From an uncultured Novosphingobium sp. (GTDB lineage Bacteria; Pseudomonadota; Alphaproteobacteria; Sphingomonadales; Sphingomonadaceae), in assembly GCA_938005655.1 (NCBI GenBank), contig CALLNA010000041.1, positions 1 to 8,814 on the forward strand: a DNA stretch of 8,814 nt. Direction: 5' to 3'. The position numbers and the translations under genes are program-made. Below the pieces are notes generated by a model that was not told where the DNA came from, did not search any database, and saw nothing but the letters and a program-made list of their open reading frames with translations. Position 1 is the stretch's first letter; each line of letters begins with the position of its first letter. This document shows, piece after piece, positions 1 through 6,225 of the stretch.

Positions 1-1433
1 CGCCGGCCGCCGCGCCGAGCATCGAGGCGGTGCCGGGCAAGCCCAACCTGCTGATCTCGAACTACGACCTGGCCGACGTCGGCTACCAGGCGAGCGAGGC
101 CTTCGTCGGCGGCACCGCGACCTCCTACCGCCTGCCCGGCCCGCCGAGCGCCGACGGGGTGTGGAACGCGAGCGCCGCCGCGACCGCGCCGTTCAAGACC
201 CGCATGGTGGTAATCCGCCCGGTCGACCCGGCCAAGTTCAACGGCACGGTGCTGGTCGAATGGCTCAACGTCACCGCCGGGCAGGACGCCGCGGCGGACT
301 GGATGGTCGCCCACCGCGAGATGGTCCGCAAGGGCTACGCCTGGGTCGGGGTCTCGGCACAGAAGGTCGGCGTCGAGGGCGGCGGCGGGATCATGGGCGC
401 GGGCACGGCGCTCAAGAAGGCCGACCCGCAGCGCTACGGCTCGCTGAGCCACCCGGGCGACGCCTTCTCGTTCGACATCTTCTCGCAGGTCGGCCGCGCG
501 CTCAAGACGCCGGGCGCGGCCGGGCTGCTCGGCTCGCTCGCGCCGCGCCAGGTGCTGGGCATCGGCGAATCGCAATCGGCCGCCTTCCTCACCACCTACG
601 TCAACGCGGTCGACCGGCTGGCCCGGGTCTATGACGGGTTCTTCATCCATTCGCGCTTCGGCAGCTCCTCCGCGCTCGACGCGGGCGGGATGGGCGGCGC
701 GCCCGGCAGCGGGCCGGAGAGCCCGCCGCCGCACGTCCGCTTCCGGCCTGACCTGCGCGTGCCGGTGCTGACGCTGATCACCGAGACCGACCTGCTCGGC
801 GGACGCCTGCCCGGCTATCACGCCTCGCGCCGCCCCGACAGCGCGACCCTGCGCGTGTGGGAGCTGGCCGGCGCGGCCCATGCCGACAACTACCTGTTCG
901 CGGGCGCCTTCATGGATTCGGGCAAGGAGGGCAGCGCGGCCCTGGCCAAGGTCTTCCTGCCCTCGAAGCAGGGGCCGATGGGGCCGGAGGCCGTGCCGCT
1001 CAACCCCGGGATGCCGCACCACTACGTCAGCGAGGCGGCGATCTCCGCGCTCAACGGCTGGGTCCGCACCGGCAAGGCCCCGGCGAGCACGCCGCTGCTG
1101 ACGCTGGACCCCGCCGCCGGCAGCGCCGAGCCCGCCCTGGTCCGCGACGCCTCGGGCATCGCGCGGGGCGGCATCCGCACGCCGTGGACCGACGTGCCGA
1201 CCATCCGCCTCTCGGGCAAGGGCGATCCCAAGTCGTTCATCGGCATGCTGGCCGGCAAGGGCGAGCCGATGACCAAGGCGGAACTCGCCGCGCTCTATCC
1301 GGGCGGCAAGGCCGAATACCTGCGCCGCTTCACCGCTGCGCTCAACGCTGCGATCCGCGCGGGCCACATCCTCGCCGACGACCGGCAGGAGATCCTGGAC
1401 ATCGCCGCGATCAACTTCGACGCGGCGCCGTAG
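1..1433 (+). CDS. Alpha/beta-hydrolase domain-containing protein (5' partial)
   Basis: The reading frame is open to the left edge (first whole codon at 3), so the N-terminus, probably with a signal peptide, lies outside the window. A GTG at 30 is only an internal candidate start; the nine codons before it are also coding in style. Counting from that GTG, residues 178-183 hold a GxSxS nucleophile elbow (G-E-S-Q-S, Ser181). The stretch ITETDLL (250-256) offers an acidic residue and AGAAHADNY (280-288) a candidate catalytic His284. The conserved block VEWLNVTAGQDAAADW (76-91) is characteristic of the alpha/beta hydrolase domain family (Pfam Abhydrolase_10 type), poorly characterised putative esterases. 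The elbow is GESQS rather than the usual GxSxG. The substrate is unknown. The gene ends in TAG just before a hairpin and converges on hisN. Family assignment is fairly secure; function is not. Confidence 0.88.
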   Translation, partial: PAAAPSIEAVPGKPNLLISNYDLADVGYQASEAFVGGTATSYRLPGPPSADGVWNASAAATAPFKTRMVVIRPVDPAKFNGTVLVEWLNVTAGQDAAADWMVAHREMVRKGYAWVGVSAQKVGVEGGGGIMGAGTALKKADPQRYGSLSHPGDAFSFDIFSQVGRALKTPGAAGLLGSLAPRQVLGIGESQSAAFLTTYVNAVDRLARVYDGFFIHSRFGSSSALDAGGMGGAPGSGPESPPPHVRFRPDLRVPVLTLITETDLLGGRLPGYHASRRPDSATLRVWELAGAAHADNYLFAGAFMDSGKEGSAALAKVFLPSKQGPMGPEAVPLNPGMPHHYVSEAAISALNGWVRTGKAPASTPLLTLDPAAGSAEPALVRDASGIARGGIRTPWTDVPTIRLSGKGDPKSFIGMLAGKGEPMTKAELAALYPGGKAEYLRRFTAALNAAIRAGHILADDRQEILDIAAINFDAAP

Positions 1434-1438
1434 GGGGG

Positions 1439-1471
1439 ATCGGCTCCCCTCCTCCGGGACGGGGAGCCGAT
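1439..1471. terminator. Bidirectional hairpin between convergent hydrolase and hisN genes
   Basis: Positions 1439-1449 (ATCGGCTCCCC) and 1461-1471 form a perfect 11-bp GC-rich stem with an 11-nt loop. It starts 5 bp after the hydrolase stop codon and ends 9 bp before the hisN stop codon. There is no real T tract on either side, so it fits the U-poor terminators common in GC-rich alphaproteobacteria better than a canonical intrinsic terminator. It could serve both converging genes. Confidence 0.65.
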
Positions 1472-1480
1472 TCGCCTCGC

Positions 1481-2263
1481 TCAGTGCCCGCAGGCCAGGG
1501 CCTCGACCACGTCCTCCAGCCGCGCCGGGTCGCCCAGGGCGAGGACGTGGCCGGTTGATCCGGCGTGGAGCGGATCGCCGTTCCAGTCGCACATCGTGCC
1601 GCCCGCGCCCTCGACCACGGGCACCAGCGCCGCCCAGTCGTGGAGCTTGAGCCCGGCCTCGCAGACCAGGTCGAGGTGGCCCGAGGCGAGCATGGCGTAG
1701 TTGTAGCAGTCGCCGCCCATGACCATCCGCTTGTGGTCGGTCTTGGCGGCGAGGCCCATGAAGTGCGCGCCGTCGTGATCGTCGAAGTAGTGCGGCCCGG
1801 TCGTCGCCAGGGTCGCCTCGCCCAGGGCGCGGCAGGGGCGGGTGCGCGCCGGCTGGCCGTTCAGCGTGGTCGGCCGCCCGCTCGCGCCCAGCCAGCGCTC
1901 GCCGAGGATCGGCTGGTCGATGACGCCGAGCACCGGCCAGCCCTCGACCACCAGGGCGATCAGGGTGCCGAAGATCGGCCGCCCGGCGAGGAAGCCGGCC
2001 GTGCCGTCGATCGGATCGAGCACCCAGCTTCGTCCCGAAGTGCCCGCCTCGGCGCCGAACTCCTCGCCGATCACCGTGTCGCGCGGGGCCTCGGCCTTGA
2101 GAATCCGGCGCATCGCCTCCTCGGCAGCGCGGTCGGCCAGGGTCACGGGGGTCGCGTCGTCCTTGCGCTCGGGCGGCAGGTCGCTGCGGAAATAGGGGCG
2201 GATCGCCGCGCCCGCCGCGTCGGCGAGCCTGAGGGCGAGGGCGATGTCGTCGTCCAGCTTCAT
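1481..2263 (-). CDS. hisN: Histidinol-phosphatase, inositol-monophosphatase family
   Basis: The predicted 260-aa enzyme would dephosphorylate L-histidinol phosphate to histidinol, a late step of histidine synthesis in the cytosol, using Mg2+. The IMPase-fold metal site is visible: GEEFG (66-70, Glu67), DPIDGT (83-88) and HDWAALVPVVEGAGG (208-222, Asp209). The HDWAALVP version of the second motif and the block GRPIFGTLIAL (94-104) favour the HisN subgroup over true inositol monophosphatases. The residue after DPIDGT is Ala, where Lys or Arg is usual as far as I recall. I chose the ATG at 2263 because MKLDDDIALALRLADAAG matches the usual family N-terminus. An ATG at 2290 (+9 residues) with a GGGGA upstream is an alternative. 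The gene converges with the hydrolase and diverges from the AraC gene. An inositol or other sugar monophosphatase remains possible. Confidence 0.87.
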   Translation of the reverse strand: MKLDDDIALALRLADAAGAAIRPYFRSDLPPERKDDATPVTLADRAAEEAMRRILKAEAPRDTVIGEEFGAEAGTSGRSWVLDPIDGTAGFLAGRPIFGTLIALVVEGWPVLGVIDQPILGERWLGASGRPTTLNGQPARTRPCRALGEATLATTGPHYFDDHDGAHFMGLAAKTDHKRMVMGGDCYNYAMLASGHLDLVCEAGLKLHDWAALVPVVEGAGGTMCDWNGDPLHAGSTGHVLALGDPARLEDVVEALACGH

Positions 2264-2327
2264 CGCCGCCGTCTGCCCGGTTTGCTCCATTCCGGTCAAG
2301 TTCCCCACCACGACCGCGCGGAGGCGC

Positions 2328-2356
2328 TTTCCTTTTCATGCGAATCGTCCGATAAT
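2328..2356 (+). promoter_or_regulatory. Candidate promoter of the AraC-family gene
   Basis: A -10-like GATAAT at 2351-2356 lies 17 bp downstream of a weak -35-like TTTCCT (2328-2333). This is the most AT-rich stretch in the hisN/araC divergent gap. The -10 is good and the -35 is poor, so the call is tentative. Confidence 0.35.
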
Positions 2357-2357
2357 T

Positions 2358-2368
2358 TACACGGTGTA
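2358..2368. promoter_or_regulatory. Operator-like palindrome TACAC-G-GTGTA
   Basis: A perfect 5-bp inverted repeat with a one-base centre sits 2-12 bp downstream of the candidate -10 box, where transcription would start. A protein bound here would block initiation, so self-regulation by the AraC-type protein or control by another factor is possible. It is short and appears once, so chance is not excluded. Confidence 0.25.
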
Positions 2369-2486
2369 TCCGCTTCGTTCCGAGCCGTCCGGCCCGGAGC
2401 GGCGGAACAGGAGGCGCGGACCAGGGGAACCGAGAGTGAGGCCGAGGACGCCGGCGGTCGACGGAGCGATCGCTTCGAGGAACGGA

Positions 2487-3383
2487 GTGACGCGGCAGGG
2501 GCAGCCGCTGTCCTACAATCGCGCGGCCTCGCCCGACCTCGCGCCGTGGATCGCGCGCCTCTACGCCTCGGTGGTGGAGGTGCCTCCCACGCATGAGCTG
2601 CGGTGCGGCCTGCTCAACGACCTGTCGCAGTTCCGCATCCAGCTCAAGGGACGCTGGCGGGCCGAGACCGCCGACGGCTCGATTGAGGGAGAGCGCTGCG
2701 CGATGTTCTTCGGCCCCCAGACGCGGCGGATGCCGATCACCGTGACCGGCAGCTTCGTCAGCGTCGGCATGGCGCTGCGCCCGGGCACCGGCCACGCGCT
2801 ACGCCGGATGAAGACCGCGGACTTCCTCGACCGCATCGTGCCCTGCGAGGCGATGGGCCTGCCGGGCGAGGCCGTGCTCCAGATGCTGGAGCGCGAGAGC
2901 GAGAGCGAACCCGAGGCCTGGCTCCAGATCCTAGAGGACGTGATCCGCCGGATCGTCGTCGAGTCCGGAGCCGAGCCGATCGACCCGATCACCGCGCAGT
3001 TCGAGTACCTGGCCTTCGCCGATCCCGGGGCGAACATCGCCGACTTCGCCGCCCGCTGCGGGATCGACCAGCGCAAGCTGGAGCGGATCGTCCGCCGCGA
3101 CTTCGGCATGGCGCCCAAGCAGATGCTGCGCCGCGCCCGCGCGCTCGACATGGCGAGCTACCTGCGCGGCGTCGCCGATCCGGCCGAGGCCGATGAGCTG
3201 CTGCTGCGCTACTACGACCAGAGTCACCTGATCCGCGAGTTCACCGAGCTATTCGGCATGTCCCCGCGCCAGTTCGCCGCGACCCCGCAGCCGCTCCTGA
3301 CCCTGGCCCTCGAATCGCGCCAGGCCCGCCGGCTGGAGATGATCGAACGCCTCGCGCCAGGCGGGGTGCGACCGTGGCAATAG
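2487..3383 (+). CDS. AraC-family transcriptional regulator
   Basis: This is a predicted DNA-binding regulator of 298 aa from GTG 2487. The N-terminal part (about 8-165) looks like a ligand-sensing domain of the kind found in many uncharacterised sphingomonad AraC proteins, starting LSYNRAASPDLAPWIARLY. The C-terminus has the paired helix-turn-helix of the family: a first HTH around 182-206 (NIADFAARCGIDQRKLERIV) and a second around 236-263, ending in the diagnostic YYDQSHLIREF...FGMSPRQF. The first helix of the second HTH (PAEADELLLR) departs from the usual pattern. Start choice is open. GTG 2487 has GAGGA six bases upstream and sits next to the conserved domain; GTG 2436 has AGGGGA seven bases upstream and would add 17 weakly conserved residues. 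The frame also extends back to 2244, but that stretch overlaps hisN. The gene diverges from hisN and converges with prs; its target is unknown. Confidence 0.85.
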   Translation: MTRQGQPLSYNRAASPDLAPWIARLYASVVEVPPTHELRCGLLNDLSQFRIQLKGRWRAETADGSIEGERCAMFFGPQTRRMPITVTGSFVSVGMALRPGTGHALRRMKTADFLDRIVPCEAMGLPGEAVLQMLERESESEPEAWLQILEDVIRRIVVESGAEPIDPITAQFEYLAFADPGANIADFAARCGIDQRKLERIVRRDFGMAPKQMLRRARALDMASYLRGVADPAEADELLLRYYDQSHLIREFTELFGMSPRQFAATPQPLLTLALESRQARRLEMIERLAPGGVRPWQ

Positions 3384-3435
3384 CTTGATCGCCTGACGGC
3401 GAGAGCCGGGGCGGTGGGTGGCGCGAGGATCAAGC
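3383..3435. terminator. Possible terminator-like inverted repeat between AraC gene and prs
   Basis: GCTTGATC (3383-3390) and GATCAAGC (3428-3435) are perfect 8-bp complements flanking a 37-nt GC-rich spacer. They lie in the 74-bp gap between two convergent genes. The long spacer and absence of a T tract make a classical terminator doubtful. Confidence 0.25.
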
Positions 3436-3457
3436 GCAGCTCGATCCGGTCAACGCA

Positions 3458-4393
3458 TCAATCGAACAGCGAGCTGACCGAGCTTTCGTCCGAGATGCGC
3501 CGCACGGCCTCGCCGATCAGCGGGGCGATGGTCAGGAGGCGGATCTTGTCGGACTGGGCGGTCGCCTCGGTGGCGACGATCGAATCGGTGATGACCAGTT
3601 CCTTGAGCGCCGAGCCGTTGACCCGCGCCACGGCTCCGCCGGACAGCACGCCGTGGGTGATATAGGCGGTCACGCTGGCCGCGCCGGCGTCCATCAGCGC
3701 CTGGGCCGCGTTGCACAAGGTGCCGCCCGAATCGATGATGTCGTCGATCATGATGCAGGCGCGGCCCTTCACGTCGCCGATGATGTTCATCACCTCGGAC
3801 TGGCCGGGCTTGTCGCGGCGCTTGTCGACGATGGCGAGCGGCGCGTTGTCGAGCCGCTTGGCCAGCGCCCGGGCACGGACCACGCCGCCGACGTCGGGCG
3901 AGACGACCATCAGCTCCTGCCCGCCGTTGCGCGCCTGGATGTCGGCGGCCATGACCGGCGCGGCGTAGAGGTTGTCGGTCGGGATGTCGAAGAAGCCCTG
4001 GATCTGCCCGGCGTGGAGATCGACCGAGAGCACGCGGTCGGCGCCCGCCTGCGTGATGAGGTTGGCGACGAGCTTGGCCGAGATCGGGGTGCGCGGCCCC
4101 GGCTTCCGGTCCTGCCGGGCATAGCCGAAATAGGGGACGACCGCCGTGATCCGCTTGGCCGAGGCGCGGCGCAGCGCGTCGATGCAGATCAGCAGCTCCA
4201 TCAGGTTGTCGTTGGTCGGGTAGGAGGTCGACTGGATGACGAAGACGTCCTCGCCGCGGACGTTCTCGTGGATCTCGACGAAGACCTCCTCGTCGGCGAA
4301 GCGCCGCACCGAGGCGTCGGTCAGCGGCATTTCCAGATAGCCCGCGATCGCCCGCGCCAGCGGCAGGTTGGAGTTGCCGGCCATGATCTTCAT
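3458..4393 (-). CDS. prs: Ribose-phosphate pyrophosphokinase (PRPP synthetase)
   Basis: The 311-aa enzyme transfers pyrophosphate from ATP to ribose 5-phosphate, giving PRPP for purine, pyrimidine, histidine, tryptophan and NAD synthesis. All class I signatures are present: FADEEVFVEI (32-41), the flexible loop DRKPGPRTPISAKL (95-108), the signature VDLHAGQIQGFFDIPTDN (124-141, His127), KRRDKPG (191-197) and the ribose-phosphate-binding loop IDDIIDSGGTL (216-226). Length and the SSLFD C-terminus are typical of the family. The ATG at 4393 is preceded by a GAAGGG stretch about 8 bases upstream, and MKIMAGNSN is the common N-terminus. It is transcribed on its own, 266 bp from the glpX stop codon and convergent with the AraC gene. 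Assignment is secure. Confidence 0.97.
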   Translation of the reverse strand: MKIMAGNSNLPLARAIAGYLEMPLTDASVRRFADEEVFVEIHENVRGEDVFVIQSTSYPTNDNLMELLICIDALRRASAKRITAVVPYFGYARQDRKPGPRTPISAKLVANLITQAGADRVLSVDLHAGQIQGFFDIPTDNLYAAPVMAADIQARNGGQELMVVSPDVGGVVRARALAKRLDNAPLAIVDKRRDKPGQSEVMNIIGDVKGRACIMIDDIIDSGGTLCNAAQALMDAGAASVTAYITHGVLSGGAVARVNGSALKELVITDSIVATEATAQSDKIRLLTIAPLIGEAVRRISDESSVSSLFD

Positions 4394-4432
4394 TTCGCGT
4401 GCCCTTCCCGCGCGTGAGTCGTTAGGCGGCAG

Positions 4433-4460
4433 GCTCTAGCCCGGCGTCGCGGGATTGCAA
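4433..4460 (-). promoter_or_regulatory. Candidate prs promoter
   Basis: On the minus strand TTGCAA (4455-4460) is followed after 16 bp by TAGAGC (4433-4438), about 40 bp before the prs start codon. The -35 is reasonable. The -10 keeps only the TA and resembles CTAGAG-type -10 boxes that I recall seeing in GC-rich sphingomonads. No experimental support is available. Confidence 0.4.
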
Positions 4461-4574
4461 CATTCGGGGCCGGCGAAGGTGGGGATTGCCGGCGGCCGGG
4501 CCTGCGAGAGGCCATCACGCCGCCCGGACGATCCAGAAGCGGACTGCCGGCACACGGCCCGATTGCGGCCCCTT

Positions 4575-4655
4575 CGTCGCCCCGGACCTCATCCGGGGTG
4601 CCGCCGCTGTTTCCAGCCTCGCGCCCGAACAAGCGGGACCCGGGATCGACGCCTG
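4575..4655. repeat. REP-like palindromic intergenic element
   Basis: The block opens with the hairpin CCCCGGA-CCTCA-TCCGGGG (4580-4598; 7-bp arms, 5-nt loop). Its right end carries AAGCGGGACCCGGGATC (about 4631-4647), which resembles a decayed inverted copy of the same unit. As I recall, repeats built on CCCCGGAnnnnATCCGGGGT are scattered between genes in sphingomonads and other alphaproteobacteria. It lies just downstream of the glpX stop codon, so it may also help terminate or stabilise the glpX transcript. Copy number cannot be judged from one window. Confidence 0.45.
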
Positions 4656-4659
4656 ATCC

Positions 4660-5640
4660 TCACCCGCCCTTGTGGTGCTCGCCCTTCACCCAGCGCACGG
4701 TGCCCGAGCTGGCGCGCATCACCACGCTCTCGGTGGTCATCGTGCCGCCCTTGAGGCGCTTCACGCCGTCGAGCAGGGAGCCGTCGGTCACGCCGGTCGC
4801 GGCGAAGATGCAGTCGCCCTTGGCCAGCTCCTCCAGCTTGTAGATCTTGTTGAGGTCCTCGATCCCCCACTTGCGGGCGCGGCTGCGCTCGTCCTCGTTG
4901 CGGAAGACCAGGCGGCCGTTGAACTGGCCGCCGACGCAGCGCAGGGCCGCGGCGGCGAGGACGCCCTCGGGCGCGCCGCCCTGGCCCATGTAGAGGTCGA
5001 TCGTGGTCTCGGGGTTGGTCACGGCGATCACGCCCGCCACGTCGCCGTCCGGGATCAGGGCGACGCCGCAGCCCAGGCCGCGCAGCTCGGCGATGAGGTC
5101 GGCGTGGCGCGGACGGTCGAGCACGCAGACGATGATGTCGCCCGGCTCGACGCCCTTGGCCGCCGCCACCGCCTTGACGTTCTCGGTCGGCGACTTGGCG
5201 AGGTCGATGATCCCTTCCGGATAGCCGGGGCCGACCGCGAGCTTGTCCATGTAGACGTCGGGCGCGTTGAGCAGGTTACCGGCCTCGGCGCAGGCCAGGA
5301 CGGCGAGCGCGTTGGGCCCGGCCTTGGCGGTGATCGTCGTGCCTTCCAGCGGATCGAGCGCGATGTCGATCTTCGGGCCGGTCCCCTGCGCGCCGCCGAC
5401 CTTCTCGCCGATGTAGAGCATCGGCGCCTCGTCGCGCTCGCCCTCGCCGATGACCACGGTGCCGTCGATCTGAAGCTCGTCGAAGGCCTTGCGCATGGCC
5501 TCGACCGCGGCGGCGTCGGCGGCCTTCTCGTCGCCCCGGCCGATCAGCCGGGAGGCGGCGATGGCGGCGGCTTCGGTCACGCGGACCATCTCCATGACGA
5601 GGACGCGGTCGAGAAGTGTGCTGGCGGGGGCGGCGGTCAT
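4660..5640 (-). CDS. glpX: Class II fructose-1,6-bisphosphatase
   Basis: The 326-aa enzyme hydrolyses fructose 1,6-bisphosphate to fructose 6-phosphate, the gluconeogenic step, in the cytosol with a divalent metal. GlpX-family motifs are clear: VIGEGERDEAPMLYIGE (63-79), the Li+-sensitive-phosphatase metal motif ALDPLEGTT (94-102), PDGDVAG (197-203), MGQGGAPEGVLAAAAL (218-233) and FAATGVTDG (279-287). Length matches the family. The ATG at 5640 has AGGGA about six bases upstream. The start codon faces the divergent small exported-protein gene across only 62 bp, so the two share their control region. Class II FBPases can also act on sedoheptulose 1,7-bisphosphate in some bacteria; no Calvin-cycle gene is present here. 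In many sphingomonads, as I recall, glpX directly follows hom; here a reversed gene lies between them. Confidence 0.96.
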   Translation of the reverse strand: MTAAPASTLLDRVLVMEMVRVTEAAAIAASRLIGRGDEKAADAAAVEAMRKAFDELQIDGTVVIGEGERDEAPMLYIGEKVGGAQGTGPKIDIALDPLEGTTITAKAGPNALAVLACAEAGNLLNAPDVYMDKLAVGPGYPEGIIDLAKSPTENVKAVAAAKGVEPGDIIVCVLDRPRHADLIAELRGLGCGVALIPDGDVAGVIAVTNPETTIDLYMGQGGAPEGVLAAAALRCVGGQFNGRLVFRNEDERSRARKWGIEDLNKIYKLEELAKGDCIFAATGVTDGSLLDGVKRLKGGTMTTESVVMRASSGTVRWVKGEHHKGG

Positions 5641-5689
5641 GGCATTCCCTGTTGCTGCTGTGATAGGAGGCTGCTCGTGCCGCCTAGAG

Positions 5690-5705
5690 AGGGGAGCCGC
5701 AATTG
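5690..5705 (+). promoter_or_regulatory. RBS supporting a TTG start
   Basis: AGGGGAG at 5690-5696 lies six bases before TTG 5703. An in-frame TAG at 5685 rules out any upstream start, and the next residues read directly as a signal peptide. These facts together fix TTG as the start codon of the small exported-protein gene. Confidence 0.6.
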
Positions 5706-6187
5706 TCGAGACGGGGATTCGGGCTCTGCTTCACGGCCCTGTTGTTCGTGGCCTCCGGCACGGCCCTGGCGCAGCAGGCGCCCGGCCCCGCCGACGCCGC
5801 GACCGGCGACGCGACCGACGCCAAGGTCGGAGCGATGGTCGACCGGGCCAAGGCAGCCTACGGCCCGGCCGCACCGCAGCGCCCCAAGACCTGCGGCAAG
5901 GAGGACAAGAACGGCGAGATCGTGGTCTGCGCGCCCGAGGACGGCAAGCAGTGGCGGGTGCCGCCGACCTCCGAGACCGACCCGAACTCGCGCCAGGCGA
6001 CCCGCACCGGCAGCCCCGCACGCCGCAGCTCGACCGGGGATCGTGCAAGGGCAAGGGCCAGCTCGGCTGCCTGGGCCTGGGCCGGGCCGGTGAGCCGATC
6101 TACATGATCGACCTCAAATCGATCCCCGAGACGCCGAAGGACTCGGATGCCGAGAAGGTGGCGAACGGGGAAATGTCGGATCGGTAG
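5703..6187 (+). pseudogene. Small exported protein of unknown function, frameshifted
   Basis: From TTG 5703 the product begins with a clear signal peptide (MSRRGFGLCFTALLFVASGTALA, likely cut before Gln24). A short polar domain follows, with Cys64 and Cys76 (TCGKEDKNGEIVVC). The frame as written runs to a stop at 6105-6107 (134 aa) but turns into low-complexity Arg/Ala after Gly103. The -1 frame resumes sensible sequence from about 6014: PRTPQLDRGSCKGKG, GEPIYMIDLKSIPE, then an acidic tail ending MSDR at TAG 6185. One extra C in the run 6014-6017 gives a continuous 161-residue protein with four cysteines after the signal peptide. Similar small periplasmic proteins with a YMIDLKSIPE-like tail occur in sphingomonads, from memory; their function is unknown. 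The break may be a real mutation or a homopolymer sequencing error. The gene is divergent from glpX and convergent with hom. Confidence 0.72.
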
Positions 6188-6225
6188 GGCGGCAGGGAGG
6201 ACTCCCGGCTAGCCCCCTCGCCGCC
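6188..6225. terminator. Bulged hairpin between small exported-protein gene and hom
   Basis: GGCGGC-AGGG (6188-6197) pairs with CCCT-C-GCCGCC (6215-6225), a 10-bp GC-rich stem with one bulged base. The loop carries an inner palindrome, GGCTAGCC (6207-6214). It fills the whole gap between the two convergent stop codons, so it could end transcription from both sides, although no T tract follows. Confidence 0.4.

Noticed and set aside
1565..2596. Long rightward open frame opposite hisN and into the AraC gene
   Set aside because: The translation is Arg/Ala/Gly-rich with no motif, and both overlapped genes are well supported in other frames.
5489..5995. First part of the rightward frame 5489-6187 as an independent gene
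   Set aside because: It starts inside antisense glpX and is low-complexity; only its end, after about 6014, is coding, as the shifted tail of the gene starting at 5703.
4672..6093. Long rightward open frame opposite glpX
   Set aside because: It is antisense to a fully recognisable glpX; its His/Asp/Gly/Val-rich composition is the normal shadow of a GC-rich gene.
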